A program made the translations under genes and the position numbers. This document shows, in pieces, positions 1 to 7,232 of a DNA stretch of 17,591 bases. This DNA comes from an uncultured Lachnospiraceae bacterium. Its GTDB lineage: Bacteria > Bacillota > Clostridia > Lachnospirales > Lachnospiraceae. The stretch covers positions 1 to 17,591 of the forward strand of contig CALZHV010000019.1 in NCBI GenBank assembly GCA_945787485.1, given 5' to 3'. The notes below the pieces were generated by a model. That model ran no database searches. It had not been told where the DNA came from and saw nothing but the letters and a program-made list of their open reading frames with translations. Position 1 is the first letter of the stretch, and every line of letters starts with the position of its first letter.

Positions 1-318
1 CTCCATAGAAACCGCTGCCACACCCTTTGATACTTCATTACATACATAATCATAATGACTTGTTGCTCCTCTTATTACCGTACCAAGACAGATTACAGCA
101 TCATATTTTCCTGATTCGGCCATTTTCTTTGCAACAACAGGAATTTCAAATGCACCCGGTACCCATGCAAGTGTTACATCATCTTCTGCAACATTGTGTC
201 TTACAAGTCCATCCATTGCTCCCGAAATAAGCTTAGAAACTATAAACTCATTAAATCTTGCTGCTACTATTCCTACCTTTATTCCTTCTGCTACCATTTT
301 TCCTTCAAGTGTTTTCAT
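1..318 (-). CDS. ribH: 6,7-dimethyl-8-ribityllumazine synthase, partial (C-terminus outside window)
   Basis: The penultimate enzyme of riboflavin synthesis. It condenses 5-amino-6-ribitylaminouracil with 3,4-dihydroxy-2-butanone 4-phosphate to give lumazine, usually in large icosahedral or pentameric cytosolic assemblies. The first 106 residues of an expected ~155 are present and the frame runs open off the window edge. Visible family motifs are ARFNEFI (residues 20-26, with the substrate-stacking Phe22), VPGAFEIP, and GTVIRGATSHYDYVCNE, whose His88 is the conserved catalytic histidine. The ATG at 318 is preceded by GGAGG at good spacing. It is the last visible gene of the rib operon, 155 bases after ribBA. 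The identification is secure; only its C-terminal end is unseen. Confidence 0.96.
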   Translation of the reverse strand, partial: MKTLEGKMVAEGIKVGIVAARFNEFIVSKLISGAMDGLVRHNVAEDDVTLAWVPGAFEIPVVAKKMAESGKYDAVICLGTVIRGATSHYDYVCNEVSKGVAAVSME

Positions 319-473
319 TTTATTTTCCTCCATATAATATAAATTTTTGTTTATATTGTTTTTTTTACACACATATTAAAGGTTTATCTGCATTTATATT
401 TATTTACATTTTTTGCATTTACATTTATTTGCATTTACGTTTATATGCATTATACTTTTCATGCTAATATATT
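319..473 (-). other. ribBA-ribH intergenic region, AT-rich with 16-bp repeats
   Basis: This is the one long gap inside the rib operon, 155 bases where the other gaps are 13-27. It holds the ribH ribosome binding site, several short T-runs and a degenerate 16-bp tandem repeat (separate entry). I see no convincing terminator hairpin and no strong promoter, so ribH is probably still read from the riboswitch-controlled transcript. Confidence 0.6.
387..459. repeat. Degenerate 16-bp tandem repeat (TTTGCATTTACRTTTA)
   Basis: Two adjacent near-identical 16-mers lie at 412-427 and 428-443 and differ by one base (TTTGCATTTACATTTA and TTTGCATTTACGTTTA). A degraded copy follows at 444-459, and a further copy lies at 387-402 (TCTGCATTTATATTTA), offset by a 9-10 base interruption. 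Each copy carries the self-complementary core TGCA. Slipped-strand expansion in an AT-rich spacer is the simplest explanation; a protein-binding role is possible but unsupported. Confidence 0.65.
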
Positions 474-1670
474 TTATATATCAAGAATGTGTCCCATTTT
501 TTCTTTTTTAGTCTTTAAATAGAACATATCAAATTCTCCCGGCTCTATCTGGATAGGCACTCTTTCGACAATTTCAAGATTATAGCCTGCCAGTCCGTAT
601 ACCTTAAGAGGATTGTTTGTCATAAGTCTTAACTGCTTTATTCCAAGATCAACGAGAATTTGTGTACCAATTGTATAATCTCTTGCATCCTCAGGGAAAC
701 CCAATTCCAAATTAGCCTCAACCGTATCTCTTCCTTTATCTTGAAGCTCGTATGCCCTTATTTTGTTTATCAATCCTATTCCTCGACCTTCCTGTCTCAT
801 ATAAAGAAGTACTCCTCTTCCTTCCTTAGCAATCATTTTCATTGCCGCATCATATTGCTGTCCGCAGTCGCATCTTGCAGAACCGAGTGCATCACCTGTA
901 AGACACTCTGAATGAACTCTGCAAAGTACAGGCTTGCCGTCAGTTATATCTCCTTTTACAAGTGCAACATGATGTTCGCCATTCAACTTGTTTACATATC
1001 CATGAATTGTAAACTCTCCGTATCTGGTAGGCATCTTTGCCTTTGCAACACATTCGACAAACACTTCATGTTTCTTTCTATATTCAATAAGCTTTTCTAT
1101 AGTACATATTTTAAGATTATGCTCCTTTGCAAATAACACAAGATCATCATATCTTGCCATATTTCCATCCGGCTTCATAATCTCACAGCAAAGGCCTACC
1201 GGTTTAAGTCCTGCAAGCTTCATAAGATCAACAGTTGCTTCAGTATGTCCGGGTCTTTCTATAACACCACCCGGCCTTGCCTCAAGCGGAAACATATGTC
1301 CCGGTCTTCTAAAGTCTTCCGGCTTTGCATCATCCTTTACAAATTCTCTTGCTGTAATACCTCTTTCATACGCAGATATTCCTGTAGTTGTGCTGACATG
1401 GTCTACAGAAACCGAAAATGCAGTACAATGATTATCTGTATTTGTAATACACATTTGTGGTAAATTAAGTTTGTCTGTATACTCCGGTGCCATCGGCATA
1501 CATATAAGACCTTTTGCATAGCTTGCCATAAAATTTACGTTCTCAGTTGTTGCAAATTCTGCAGCACATATCGTATCACCTTCATTTTCACGACCTTCAT
1601 CGTCGAGCATAACAACTATTTTACCTTGTCTTAAGTCTTCTATAACTTCTTCAATACTATTTATTTCCAT
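474..1670 (-). CDS. ribBA: Bifunctional 3,4-dihydroxy-2-butanone-4-phosphate synthase / GTP cyclohydrolase II
   Basis: A cytosolic fusion enzyme that supplies both precursors of the riboflavin pathway. The N-terminal RibB domain (about residues 1-198) makes 3,4-dihydroxy-2-butanone 4-phosphate from ribulose 5-phosphate. The C-terminal RibA domain (about 205-398) opens GTP to the diaminopyrimidine. RibB motifs are DDEGRENEGD (residues 23-32) and RPGHTEATVDLMKLAG (139-154). The RibA domain has the zinc-binding cysteines Cys256, Cys267 and Cys269 in HSECLTGDALGSARCDCG, the catalytic-loop motif RQEGRGIGL (292-300), and TNNPLK (351-356). At 398 residues it has the normal length for the fusion. AGGAGG lies just upstream of the ATG. 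It is 27 bases after ribE and is controlled by the upstream FMN riboswitch. Confidence 0.97.
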   Translation of the reverse strand: MEINSIEEVIEDLRQGKIVVMLDDEGRENEGDTICAAEFATTENVNFMASYAKGLICMPMAPEYTDKLNLPQMCITNTDNHCTAFSVSVDHVSTTTGISAYERGITAREFVKDDAKPEDFRRPGHMFPLEARPGGVIERPGHTEATVDLMKLAGLKPVGLCCEIMKPDGNMARYDDLVLFAKEHNLKICTIEKLIEYRKKHEVFVECVAKAKMPTRYGEFTIHGYVNKLNGEHHVALVKGDITDGKPVLCRVHSECLTGDALGSARCDCGQQYDAAMKMIAKEGRGVLLYMRQEGRGIGLINKIRAYELQDKGRDTVEANLELGFPEDARDYTIGTQILVDLGIKQLRLMTNNPLKVYGLAGYNLEIVERVPIQIEPGEFDMFYLKTKKEKMGHILDI

Positions 1671-1697
1671 TTTGTTCCTCCTGTATAATGTAGCGCC

Positions 1698-2354
1698 CTA
1701 GACAAATCCATTTTTTGCCAAGAAATCCATATTTATTTTACTATTATTTGGTTCATCATTTATATCATTAAAATTAAGTAATTTATCTACATATTTGCCG
1801 ATAATATCATTTTCAATATTGACAATATCATTTTCTTTCTTTGTCAAAAGGATTGTTTCTTTTGCAGTATGAGGTATTATCGATACGGAAAATGTCGTAT
1901 CAGTTACCACGGCAACGGTAAGGCTAATACCGTCTATTGCAACTGAGCCCTTTTCTATTATATATTTTATAAGCTTTCGATCAACCTCTATGGTTACCCA
2001 GACAGCATTATCTTCTTTTTTGAGTGACTTAACAGTTCCGGTTCCATCAATATGCCCGGATACAATGTGTCCTCCAAATCTTCCGTCAGCAGCCATAGCT
2101 CTTTCAAGATTGACCTTACTTCCCTTCGACAGCGAGCCAAGAGAACTTCTTCTCATAGTTTCTGCCATAACATCAGTAGTAAATATATTTTTACTTATTG
2201 TTGTAGCTGTCAGGCAGACTCCATTCACAGCTATGCTATCACCGATTTTTGAATTATTTGTGACAACATCGCCCCTTATTGTAAGCTGTGCTGATTGCGA
2301 GCCTTTCTTAACATCTACAATCTCACCTATTTCCTCGACTATTCCGGTAAACAT
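1698..2354 (-). CDS. ribE: Riboflavin synthase, alpha subunit
   Basis: Catalyses the last step of the pathway, dismutation of two lumazine molecules into riboflavin and the pyrimidine precursor, normally as a cytosolic homotrimer. It has the expected two tandem lumazine-binding repeats. Repeat 1 starts with the signature MFTGIVEEIG and contains NGVCLTAT (residues 44-51). Repeat 2 contains GGHIVSGHIDGTGTV and DGISLTV. The core ends near IGKYVDKLL, followed by a polar tail of about 25 residues. The 218-residue length fits the family. It begins 13 bases after the ribD stop, with a modest GGTGA ribosome binding site, so translation may be coupled to ribD. Some naming schemes use ribC or ribB for this gene. 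Confidence 0.96.
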   Translation of the reverse strand: MFTGIVEEIGEIVDVKKGSQSAQLTIRGDVVTNNSKIGDSIAVNGVCLTATTISKNIFTTDVMAETMRRSSLGSLSKGSKVNLERAMAADGRFGGHIVSGHIDGTGTVKSLKKEDNAVWVTIEVDRKLIKYIIEKGSVAIDGISLTVAVVTDTTFSVSIIPHTAKETILLTKKENDIVNIENDIIGKYVDKLLNFNDINDEPNNSKINMDFLAKNGFV

Positions 2355-2367
2355 TTGCTTTTCACCA

Positions 2368-3504
2368 TCACTTTCTATATGTTATCAGTACATCTTCATC
2401 TATTTGTTCAATGCTTTGCAAAGAAAACCTTGACGCCAAATCCGGGTTTTCAAAACCTGTACCTGACACAGGTGTTTTTGCTTCTTTACCTCCAAGCATT
2501 TTCGGTGCAACAAATACCTGTACTTCATTTACAACATCAGCTTCAATACAACTGTAATTCAATGCACCTCCGCCTTCTAATAATATACTGTCTATTCCTT
2601 TTGCACCGAGTACTCTCATGGCTTCTTTTATATCTATATATTCACCTTTTTGCCGTACAAATACTATCTCTACATTTTTTTCTTTCAATAATGATATCTT
2701 ATCTGATATGTTGCCTGATATATTCTCTGATATGTTATTATTTTGATTCCCGGCTGCAAATTTGTCTGAAGTTACGACTATTAACGGCACATCTTTTGCA
2801 GTTTCAACCAACTTACAGTCCGTTGGAATTCTTAAATTTGTATCGCATACTATTCTCACAGGATTGTTTCCATTTTCAATTCTGCACGTAAGCATAGGAT
2901 TGTCAAATAAAACGGTATTTACGCCAACCATTATTCCACTGTATTTGTTGCGCAACTCTTGTACTCTCTCTCTCGATTTTTCGTTGCTTATCCATTGGCT
3001 TTTTCCTGTGTAGGAGGCAATTTTTCCATCCATTGTCATTGCATATTTCATCAGTACATATGGTGTCTTTGTCGTAATATAATGAAAGAATATTTCATTT
3101 ATGCTGTCACATTTTTCCTTTAATACATGTGTTTTTACTTCAACTCCATGTTCTCTTAAATATCTGTATCCTTTGCCCGATACCTTTTCATTTGGGTCGT
3201 CAGAGCCTACATACACCTTAGAAATTTTGTGCTCGACAATCGCCTCGACGCAAGGTGGCTGTTTGCCATAATGGCAACATGGTTCTAATGTTACATACAT
3301 CTCAGCACCTTCCGCACTTTCCTTCAATGCTGCAAAGGCCGCTCTTTCAGCATGCAAATCACCATATCTTGCATGATATCCCTTTGCAATCACTCTGTCA
3401 TCTTTTACAATTACAGCACCGACAAGCGGGTTTGGATTTACTGCTCCGATTCCTTTTTTTGCTTCCTCAATGGCCATTTCCATATATTCTATTTTAAAAG
3501 CCAT
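2368..3504 (-). CDS. ribD: Bifunctional riboflavin deaminase/reductase RibD
   Basis: Carries out two steps, deamination of the pyrimidine made by GTP cyclohydrolase II and NADPH-dependent reduction of its ribosyl side chain. The N-terminal cytidine-deaminase-like domain shows the zinc site HAER and PCCHYGKQPPC. The C-terminal RibD reductase domain (from about residue 145) shows MTMDGKIA, GVNTVLFDNPMLTCR and LLEGGGALN. The reading frame can be extended to a GTG at 3513, but that codon overlaps the AAGGAAG ribosome binding site. The ATG at 3504 is correctly spaced from it (8 bases), giving 378 residues. An odd feature is a run of four NISx-type tetrapeptides around residues 255-271, encoded by a 12-bp tandem repeat. 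It is the first gene after the FMN riboswitch. Confidence 0.95.
   Translation of the reverse strand: MAFKIEYMEMAIEEAKKGIGAVNPNPLVGAVIVKDDRVIAKGYHARYGDLHAERAAFAALKESAEGAEMYVTLEPCCHYGKQPPCVEAIVEHKISKVYVGSDDPNEKVSGKGYRYLREHGVEVKTHVLKEKCDSINEIFFHYITTKTPYVLMKYAMTMDGKIASYTGKSQWISNEKSRERVQELRNKYSGIMVGVNTVLFDNPMLTCRIENGNNPVRIVCDTNLRIPTDCKLVETAKDVPLIVVTSDKFAAGNQNNNISENISGNISDKISLLKEKNVEIVFVRQKGEYIDIKEAMRVLGAKGIDSILLEGGGALNYSCIEADVVNEVQVFVAPKMLGGKEAKTPVSGTGFENPDLASRFSLQSIEQIDEDVLITYRK
2693..2740. repeat. 12-bp tandem repeat (x4) inside ribD
   Basis: Four consecutive 12-base units starting with GATAT lie at 2693-2704, 2705-2716, 2717-2728 and 2729-2740. On the coding strand they read as the tetrapeptides NISE, NISG, NISD and KISL. 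They fall between the motifs of the reductase domain, most likely in a surface loop. The unit keeps the reading frame, so copy-number change would only lengthen or shorten the loop. Confidence 0.8.
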
Positions 3505-3595
3505 TTGTATCACTTCCTTACACTTTTCACCATTTTATTAATGCAATTATCCATTTACCAAATAAACCTTTTATAATCGTAAACTTTTAAATAAC

Positions 3596-3622
3596 AAAAC
3601 CCGGGGCTATTTCCCGGGTTTT
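3596..3622 (-). terminator. Rho-independent terminator of the FMN riboswitch
   Basis: A perfect 10-bp stem, AAAACCCGGG (3596-3605) with CCCGGGTTTT (3613-3622), closes a 7-base loop. In the minus-strand RNA the stem ends in UUUU followed by GUUAUUU. It sits about 36 bases after the riboswitch aptamer and about 90 bases before ribD. This is the usual place for the expression platform that stops transcription when FMN is bound. Confidence 0.9.
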
Positions 3623-3657
3623 ATTACATACATTTGCATACACGCCATGTATTTGCT

Positions 3658-3777
3658 GACTTCTCTTCCATCCAGACTATACTGTCGGTTTTGGATTCTA
3701 ACCAAATCATGCCTAAGCTCGCGGACTCGTACTTTCGTCATCACCGCCGGTTGGGAAATGCTCCCGACCCCGAGAAT
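3658..3777 (-). promoter_or_regulatory. FMN riboswitch (RFN element)
   Basis: The minus strand carries the highly conserved RFN aptamer in order: TCTCGGGGTCGGG at the 5' side, CCGGCGGTGATGACG, AAAGTACGAGTCCGCGAGC, then GATTTGGT near AATCC, and GATGGAAGAGAA at the 3' side. The ends TTCTC (near 3775) and GAGAA (near 3661) pair to form the basal P1 stem. It senses FMN. The next element downstream is a strong intrinsic terminator, which implies control by transcription attenuation of ribD-ribE-ribBA-ribH. Recognition rests on the conserved core, which is unmistakable; the exact ends are approximate. Confidence 0.97.
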
Positions 3778-3793
3778 TATTATTTGTTATTTT

Positions 3794-3822
3794 TTATTAT
3801 TTTTTACTTATATACTCTTCAA
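3794..3822 (-). promoter_or_regulatory. Candidate promoter of the rib operon
   Basis: On the minus strand TTGAAG (3817-3822) is followed after 17 bases by TAATAA (3794-3799), placing the start of RNA about 10 bases before the FMN aptamer. The -35 box lies inside the end of the BlaI-family gene and the -10 overlaps its stop codon. The -10 matches consensus poorly (3 of 6), so this is a positional guess. Read-through from the upstream operon is an alternative. Confidence 0.35.
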
Positions 3823-4165
3823 GCATATCTTTCATAGCTTTTGCGTCAGATTTCTTAAGTTTATTTTTATAAAACATTACATCCATAAATTCACTCATAT
3901 CATCTTCATAAAAGCGTTCTATAAATTCAAGCGTTTTACCTTGCTGAATCTGTTTTTTTGTATAATTTGGAGTAACGACACCATTTTCAAAGGAGACAAC
4001 TCCTCTTTGTGCAAGTCTTGTTACCATTGTGTATACTGTAGTTCTCTTCCAGTCACGGGCTTCGCGTCCCGCAAAACACAAATCTTTCATTTTAACAGGT
4101 GCCATCAACCATATAAATTCCATCAAATCATATTCACTATCATAAATAGGTGGTATATTTTTCAT
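3797..4165 (-). CDS. BlaI/MecI/CopY-family transcriptional repressor
   Basis: A 122-residue DNA-binding protein of the penicillinase-repressor family. The family fold is an N-terminal winged helix (about residues 8-75) and a C-terminal helical dimerisation arm. The start YDSEYDLMEFIWLMAPVKMKD matches the family's 'sE.evM..lW....' opening. The segment WKRTTVYTMVTRLAQRGVV (residues 39-57) is the recognition helix and wing entry. The region YTKKQIQQGKTLEFIERFY is typical of the dimer arm. Classical members are inactivated by a BlaR1/MecR1 membrane protease, but no such gene is present here. It starts 14 bases after the Sel1-repeat gene with AAGGAGAG in between, so the two are almost certainly co-transcribed. 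The target is unknown; autoregulation of its own operon is a reasonable guess. Confidence 0.88.
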   Translation of the reverse strand: MKNIPPIYDSEYDLMEFIWLMAPVKMKDLCFAGREARDWKRTTVYTMVTRLAQRGVVSFENGVVTPNYTKKQIQQGKTLEFIERFYEDDMSEFMDVMFYKNKLKKSDAKAMKDMLEEYISKK

Positions 4166-4179
4166 TAGTACTCTCCTTT

Positions 4180-6900
4180 TTATTCTGACTTTCCGATAGA
4201 AAGGAATCCATTTTCATTTGAACGCAAGAGGAATGAAAGTCCTATATTTCTATTTGCCCCTTCCGGTGCGATATAGATTTCTCCGGTTTCAACAAGCGAC
4301 TTGGCTATATCTAAAACCTTATCCTTAAACTGCATCATTTCTCTTCTGTCTCTTGAACTTAATTTAAACAAATATTGGTTCTTTGAACTAATAAGCAATA
4401 CACTAAATGAATGAATATTATTTTTGGTATCCTTCATACCCGAACCTATCATTCTCGAATTTGCAATAATGATTTCAGCATTTTCATCAGGAAGATACTC
4501 TGAAAGAATAAGCTTGTAAATCTTAAGATAATTTTCTTCATCATCTGCGCTAACCGGCATTTCTGCAACAGCAAATTCAACTACAGAATCGGCAAACTTA
4601 ATTGTACCACCATCATCATTTATCACAGCAGTACATTCCTTAGGTACACAAAGTCTGAAGAACTTGTTTTCAATTATCTTCTCACCATTTTTAGGCTGTT
4701 TGATAACAAGCTCATTAAACTTTTTCTCAAGCATATTCATACATATAATAGCTGAATCATCACCGGTTTCAGCAATAGAAATAAGTTCATTATACAAAGC
4801 CTCAACCTGAGCGTTTGACTTATTCAATAATCCGATAATCTTCTCAACCGCAGGCACATATGCCATCGCTGCACTCTGTAAATATAATTCAATTTTATCA
4901 TTTACATTTGATAACTTATCTGCCTTATAGTCAATTACTTTATAGAGATTTTCCTTATCAAAATCTTCGTATCCATTATCGTAAGCCTTCTCATAGTACT
5001 TAATACTCTTAATTTCTCCACGATAATTTTCATCAGCTTCCTGTTGCTGATAAATTTTACCAAGCTCATATGCAGCCTGATAACTTCCCAGACCCAACGC
5101 TTCAAGGAATGCCTTTTCAATTTCATAAGAATTAGCTATAAAGAATACCTGACTCTGCTTATAGAGTGCAACCTTAATTGCTGCAGATGCACTGCCTGCT
5201 TCAACAGCTCTTTCCCATTTTTCGACAGAGCTTTGAAGGTCTTCGTTTCCAAGCTCTTTAATATCCTTTATATAAGCTTCTGCTTCAAGAATACCATTTG
5301 CTGCAGCTTCATTAAAATATTCTAATGCCTTTGCGCCATCTCTCTTAGTTCTTAAGACACCATAATAATAGAATCTTCCTAAATAAAATGCTACTCTCTT
5401 ATGACCTAATCTGTGAGCATGCTCATACCAGTTAAGTGCTTTCATGTAATCCTTTAACTTCTGGTCGTATATGCTTCCGAGCAGAAATGCCAAATCAGGA
5501 TCCTTTGTAGCTTCAAACAACTGTTTTGCATAAGCAATTGTTTTTTCTATGTCCTTATATGGTGAATCATCATCATAATACAATTCTATCAAAAGGTAAC
5601 TTGCCTTTATACTGCCAAGCTTAAGAGCCTGCTTTGCAGCTGACATCGCACCTTCGTAATCTTCAAGGTAATAGCAATATACAGCCTCACTGTAATACTG
5701 ATTATCTTTACGATTTAAACTCTGCTCACTTACAAGTGTAGGGTCAACAAACGCAAATGAGTTCGCTGTCTCAAAGATTATCTCTTCATACTGCTCGATA
5801 ATCTCCATCGATGCACATACAAACTTCATACACGCAAGACGCTTTGCCTGATAGAAAGCAAATGTAACTATACCCTTTTCCATTTCCTTATGATAGAAAG
5901 TTGTACATATACCGTCTGCATATTCTGTAATATATGCCTTAAGCTGAAGCTCCTCGTCAAATGCATCATTACAATATCTAAGATAATTCTCAAGTGTTTT
6001 CTTAGAATCCTTTGGAATACTGTCATATGATACATACATGGCAAAATCCTTGTATGTAAGACTTGGTGCATAATACTCTTCGTCTGTTTCCTCGTTGATT
6101 GTCTTAACCCAATCCTTAGGAAGCTTATGTATATAACCGTCTACCTGATTATGTACATATGTATATTGATATTGAAGCCTTGATGCTTCAATAGCTTTGT
6201 ATCTCGGCTCTTTACCCTTTTCTCTTCTCGCTTCTGCGATAGCAGTGTAAAGCTTATCCTTCTCCTCAAACTCTAAGCTGTCTGTGTGCTGGCTGGCATA
6301 CTCAACTCTATCGTAAGCAGCCTTTGCCTTATCATCACCCATATCAGCCAGCTTCTTATACCAAAGCATGGAATGCTCATAATCAATAGGAACAACATAA
6401 TCACTCTTATTTCCGTATTGATCTACACGCTGCAAACCATTTTCATAAATGCTACCCAAATTCATGTAGGCAGCTTTCATTCCACACTCTGTAGCTTTCT
6501 CAAAGAAAGTAATTGCTTTTGAAAAATTCTGTATATCCAAATACATCTTGGCGAGTTTGTAAATCATTTCGCCATCTTTATTAAAAGTAGTATATTTCTC
6601 ATAATAGCTTGCTGACTTAGCCTTATCTATTGTAACAGTACAATTACTGTACTTACCTGTCTCATATAACTCTCCCATGATTTTGAGACTGTCTGTACCA
6701 AAATTCTTATACTGATCTTCGACAATAGCAATATCTACTATTTTTTCCATTATTTCAACTGCGTCTTCGGCATTACCATTTTCCATAAGATTAATGGCTT
6801 TGTCATATTGAAGCTCAACATTACTTTTAGTCTGCTTCTTTTTACTGCCGAATTTTGATAAAAATGGAATTTTGCCAAAGAAATCACTGAGCTTTCCCAT
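4180..6900 (-). CDS. Large Sel1/TPR-repeat protein with two probable PsbP/DcrB-like domains
   Basis: A 906-residue protein I cannot assign to a named gene. There is no signal peptide or membrane segment; the N-terminus (MGKLSDFFGKIPFLSKFGSKKK) is short, aromatic and basic and could touch membrane. Helical Sel1/TPR-like repeats fill about residues 28-235 and 400-735, for example YKLAKMYLDIQNFSKAITFFE and FYLGRFYYYGVLRTKRDGAKA. Each block is followed by a ~125-residue alpha/beta segment, at about 256-385 and 745-872. Both segments open with a 'LPKDW' or 'VPKEC' strand, have an 'EYL' or 'NYL' helix and end in a helix ending ETANSFAF or IAKSLVE. This order resembles PsbP/DcrB-type folds, and I infer two copies of one module. 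The 71-base upstream gap contains a promoter. The start has AGGAGGG. Its partner is the BlaI-family gene directly downstream. Sel1 proteins are usually scaffolds; the function here is unknown. Confidence 0.85.
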   Translation of the reverse strand: MGKLSDFFGKIPFLSKFGSKKKQTKSNVELQYDKAINLMENGNAEDAVEIMEKIVDIAIVEDQYKNFGTDSLKIMGELYETGKYSNCTVTIDKAKSASYYEKYTTFNKDGEMIYKLAKMYLDIQNFSKAITFFEKATECGMKAAYMNLGSIYENGLQRVDQYGNKSDYVVPIDYEHSMLWYKKLADMGDDKAKAAYDRVEYASQHTDSLEFEEKDKLYTAIAEARREKGKEPRYKAIEASRLQYQYTYVHNQVDGYIHKLPKDWVKTINEETDEEYYAPSLTYKDFAMYVSYDSIPKDSKKTLENYLRYCNDAFDEELQLKAYITEYADGICTTFYHKEMEKGIVTFAFYQAKRLACMKFVCASMEIIEQYEEIIFETANSFAFVDPTLVSEQSLNRKDNQYYSEAVYCYYLEDYEGAMSAAKQALKLGSIKASYLLIELYYDDDSPYKDIEKTIAYAKQLFEATKDPDLAFLLGSIYDQKLKDYMKALNWYEHAHRLGHKRVAFYLGRFYYYGVLRTKRDGAKALEYFNEAAANGILEAEAYIKDIKELGNEDLQSSVEKWERAVEAGSASAAIKVALYKQSQVFFIANSYEIEKAFLEALGLGSYQAAYELGKIYQQQEADENYRGEIKSIKYYEKAYDNGYEDFDKENLYKVIDYKADKLSNVNDKIELYLQSAAMAYVPAVEKIIGLLNKSNAQVEALYNELISIAETGDDSAIICMNMLEKKFNELVIKQPKNGEKIIENKFFRLCVPKECTAVINDDGGTIKFADSVVEFAVAEMPVSADDEENYLKIYKLILSEYLPDENAEIIIANSRMIGSGMKDTKNNIHSFSVLLISSKNQYLFKLSSRDRREMMQFKDKVLDIAKSLVETGEIYIAPEGANRNIGLSFLLRSNENGFLSIGKSE

Positions 6901-6937
6901 TTAATACCCTCCTTCGTAGTGCCATCATATAAAATCA

Positions 6938-6966
6938 ATTTTACCATATTACAATTTTATATGCAA
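6938..6966 (-). promoter_or_regulatory. Candidate promoter of the Sel1-BlaI operon
   Basis: On the minus strand TTGCAT (6961-6966), a 17-base spacer and TAAAAT (6938-6943) form a sigma-A type promoter, strengthened by an extended -10 TGG directly upstream of TAAAAT. Transcription would start near 6931, about 30 bases before the ATG. The spacer contains TACAATTTTA (6950-6959), one mismatch from the BlaI-family operator core TACAnnTGTA, which may be chance in such AT-rich DNA. Confidence 0.5.
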
Positions 6967-6971
6967 TAAGA

Positions 6972-7229
6972 CTAATCCTGTGTTTCAATATATTTTACAA
7001 TTTCATTTACTGCAGCCTCAGCATCTGCTCCGTCAGCTTCTATGGTAATTTCTTCGCCCGGAACAAGGTTCAAACTCATCATTCCCATTATACTTTTTGC
7101 ATTTATTTTTTTGTTATGCTCGATAATATAAATTTTACAATCAAACTGGCTTGCAATCTGTACAAGCATAGCAACCGGACGTGCATCTGCTTCTTTTGGA
7201 AAACTAATACTTACTGTTTTGCTAATCAT
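6972..7229 (-). CDS. HPr-family protein, Crh-like: Asp15 replaces the phospho-accepting His15
   Basis: An 85-residue HPr-fold protein. HPr normally carries phosphate on His15 from enzyme I to sugar transporters, and on Ser46 by HprK as the corepressor of CcpA. Here the active-site motif reads EADARPVAM rather than GIHARPA. The codon at 7185-7187 is GAT, so residue 15 is Asp. The Ser46 region KSIMGMMSL is intact (Ser46, Ile47, Met48, Met51), as is Arg17. This pattern matches Crh of Bacillus (Gln15, intact Ser46), a regulator that cannot serve the sugar phosphotransferase chain. Bacillus crh also follows whiA. The ribosome binding site AGGAGG sits in the last codons of whiA and the genes are 3 bases apart. 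I infer a regulatory HPr phosphorylated by the HprK encoded upstream; whether a normal HPr exists elsewhere is unknown. Confidence 0.9.
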   Translation of the reverse strand: MISKTVSISFPKEADARPVAMLVQIASQFDCKIYIIEHNKKINAKSIMGMMSLNLVPGEEITIEADGADAEAAVNEIVKYIETQD

Positions 7230-7232
7230 TTT

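Noticed and set aside
387..459. Possible CRISPR array in the 16-bp repeats
   Set aside because: Units are only 16 bases, directly adjacent without spacers and degenerate; no cas genes are present.
1990..2433. Plus-strand open frame of 147 codons
   Set aside because: It is antisense to ribE, with no ribosome binding site and biased low-complexity composition; it is a shadow of the real gene.
3647..4168. Plus-strand open frame of 173 codons
   Set aside because: It runs through the FMN riboswitch and antisense to the BlaI-family gene and shows no protein family features.
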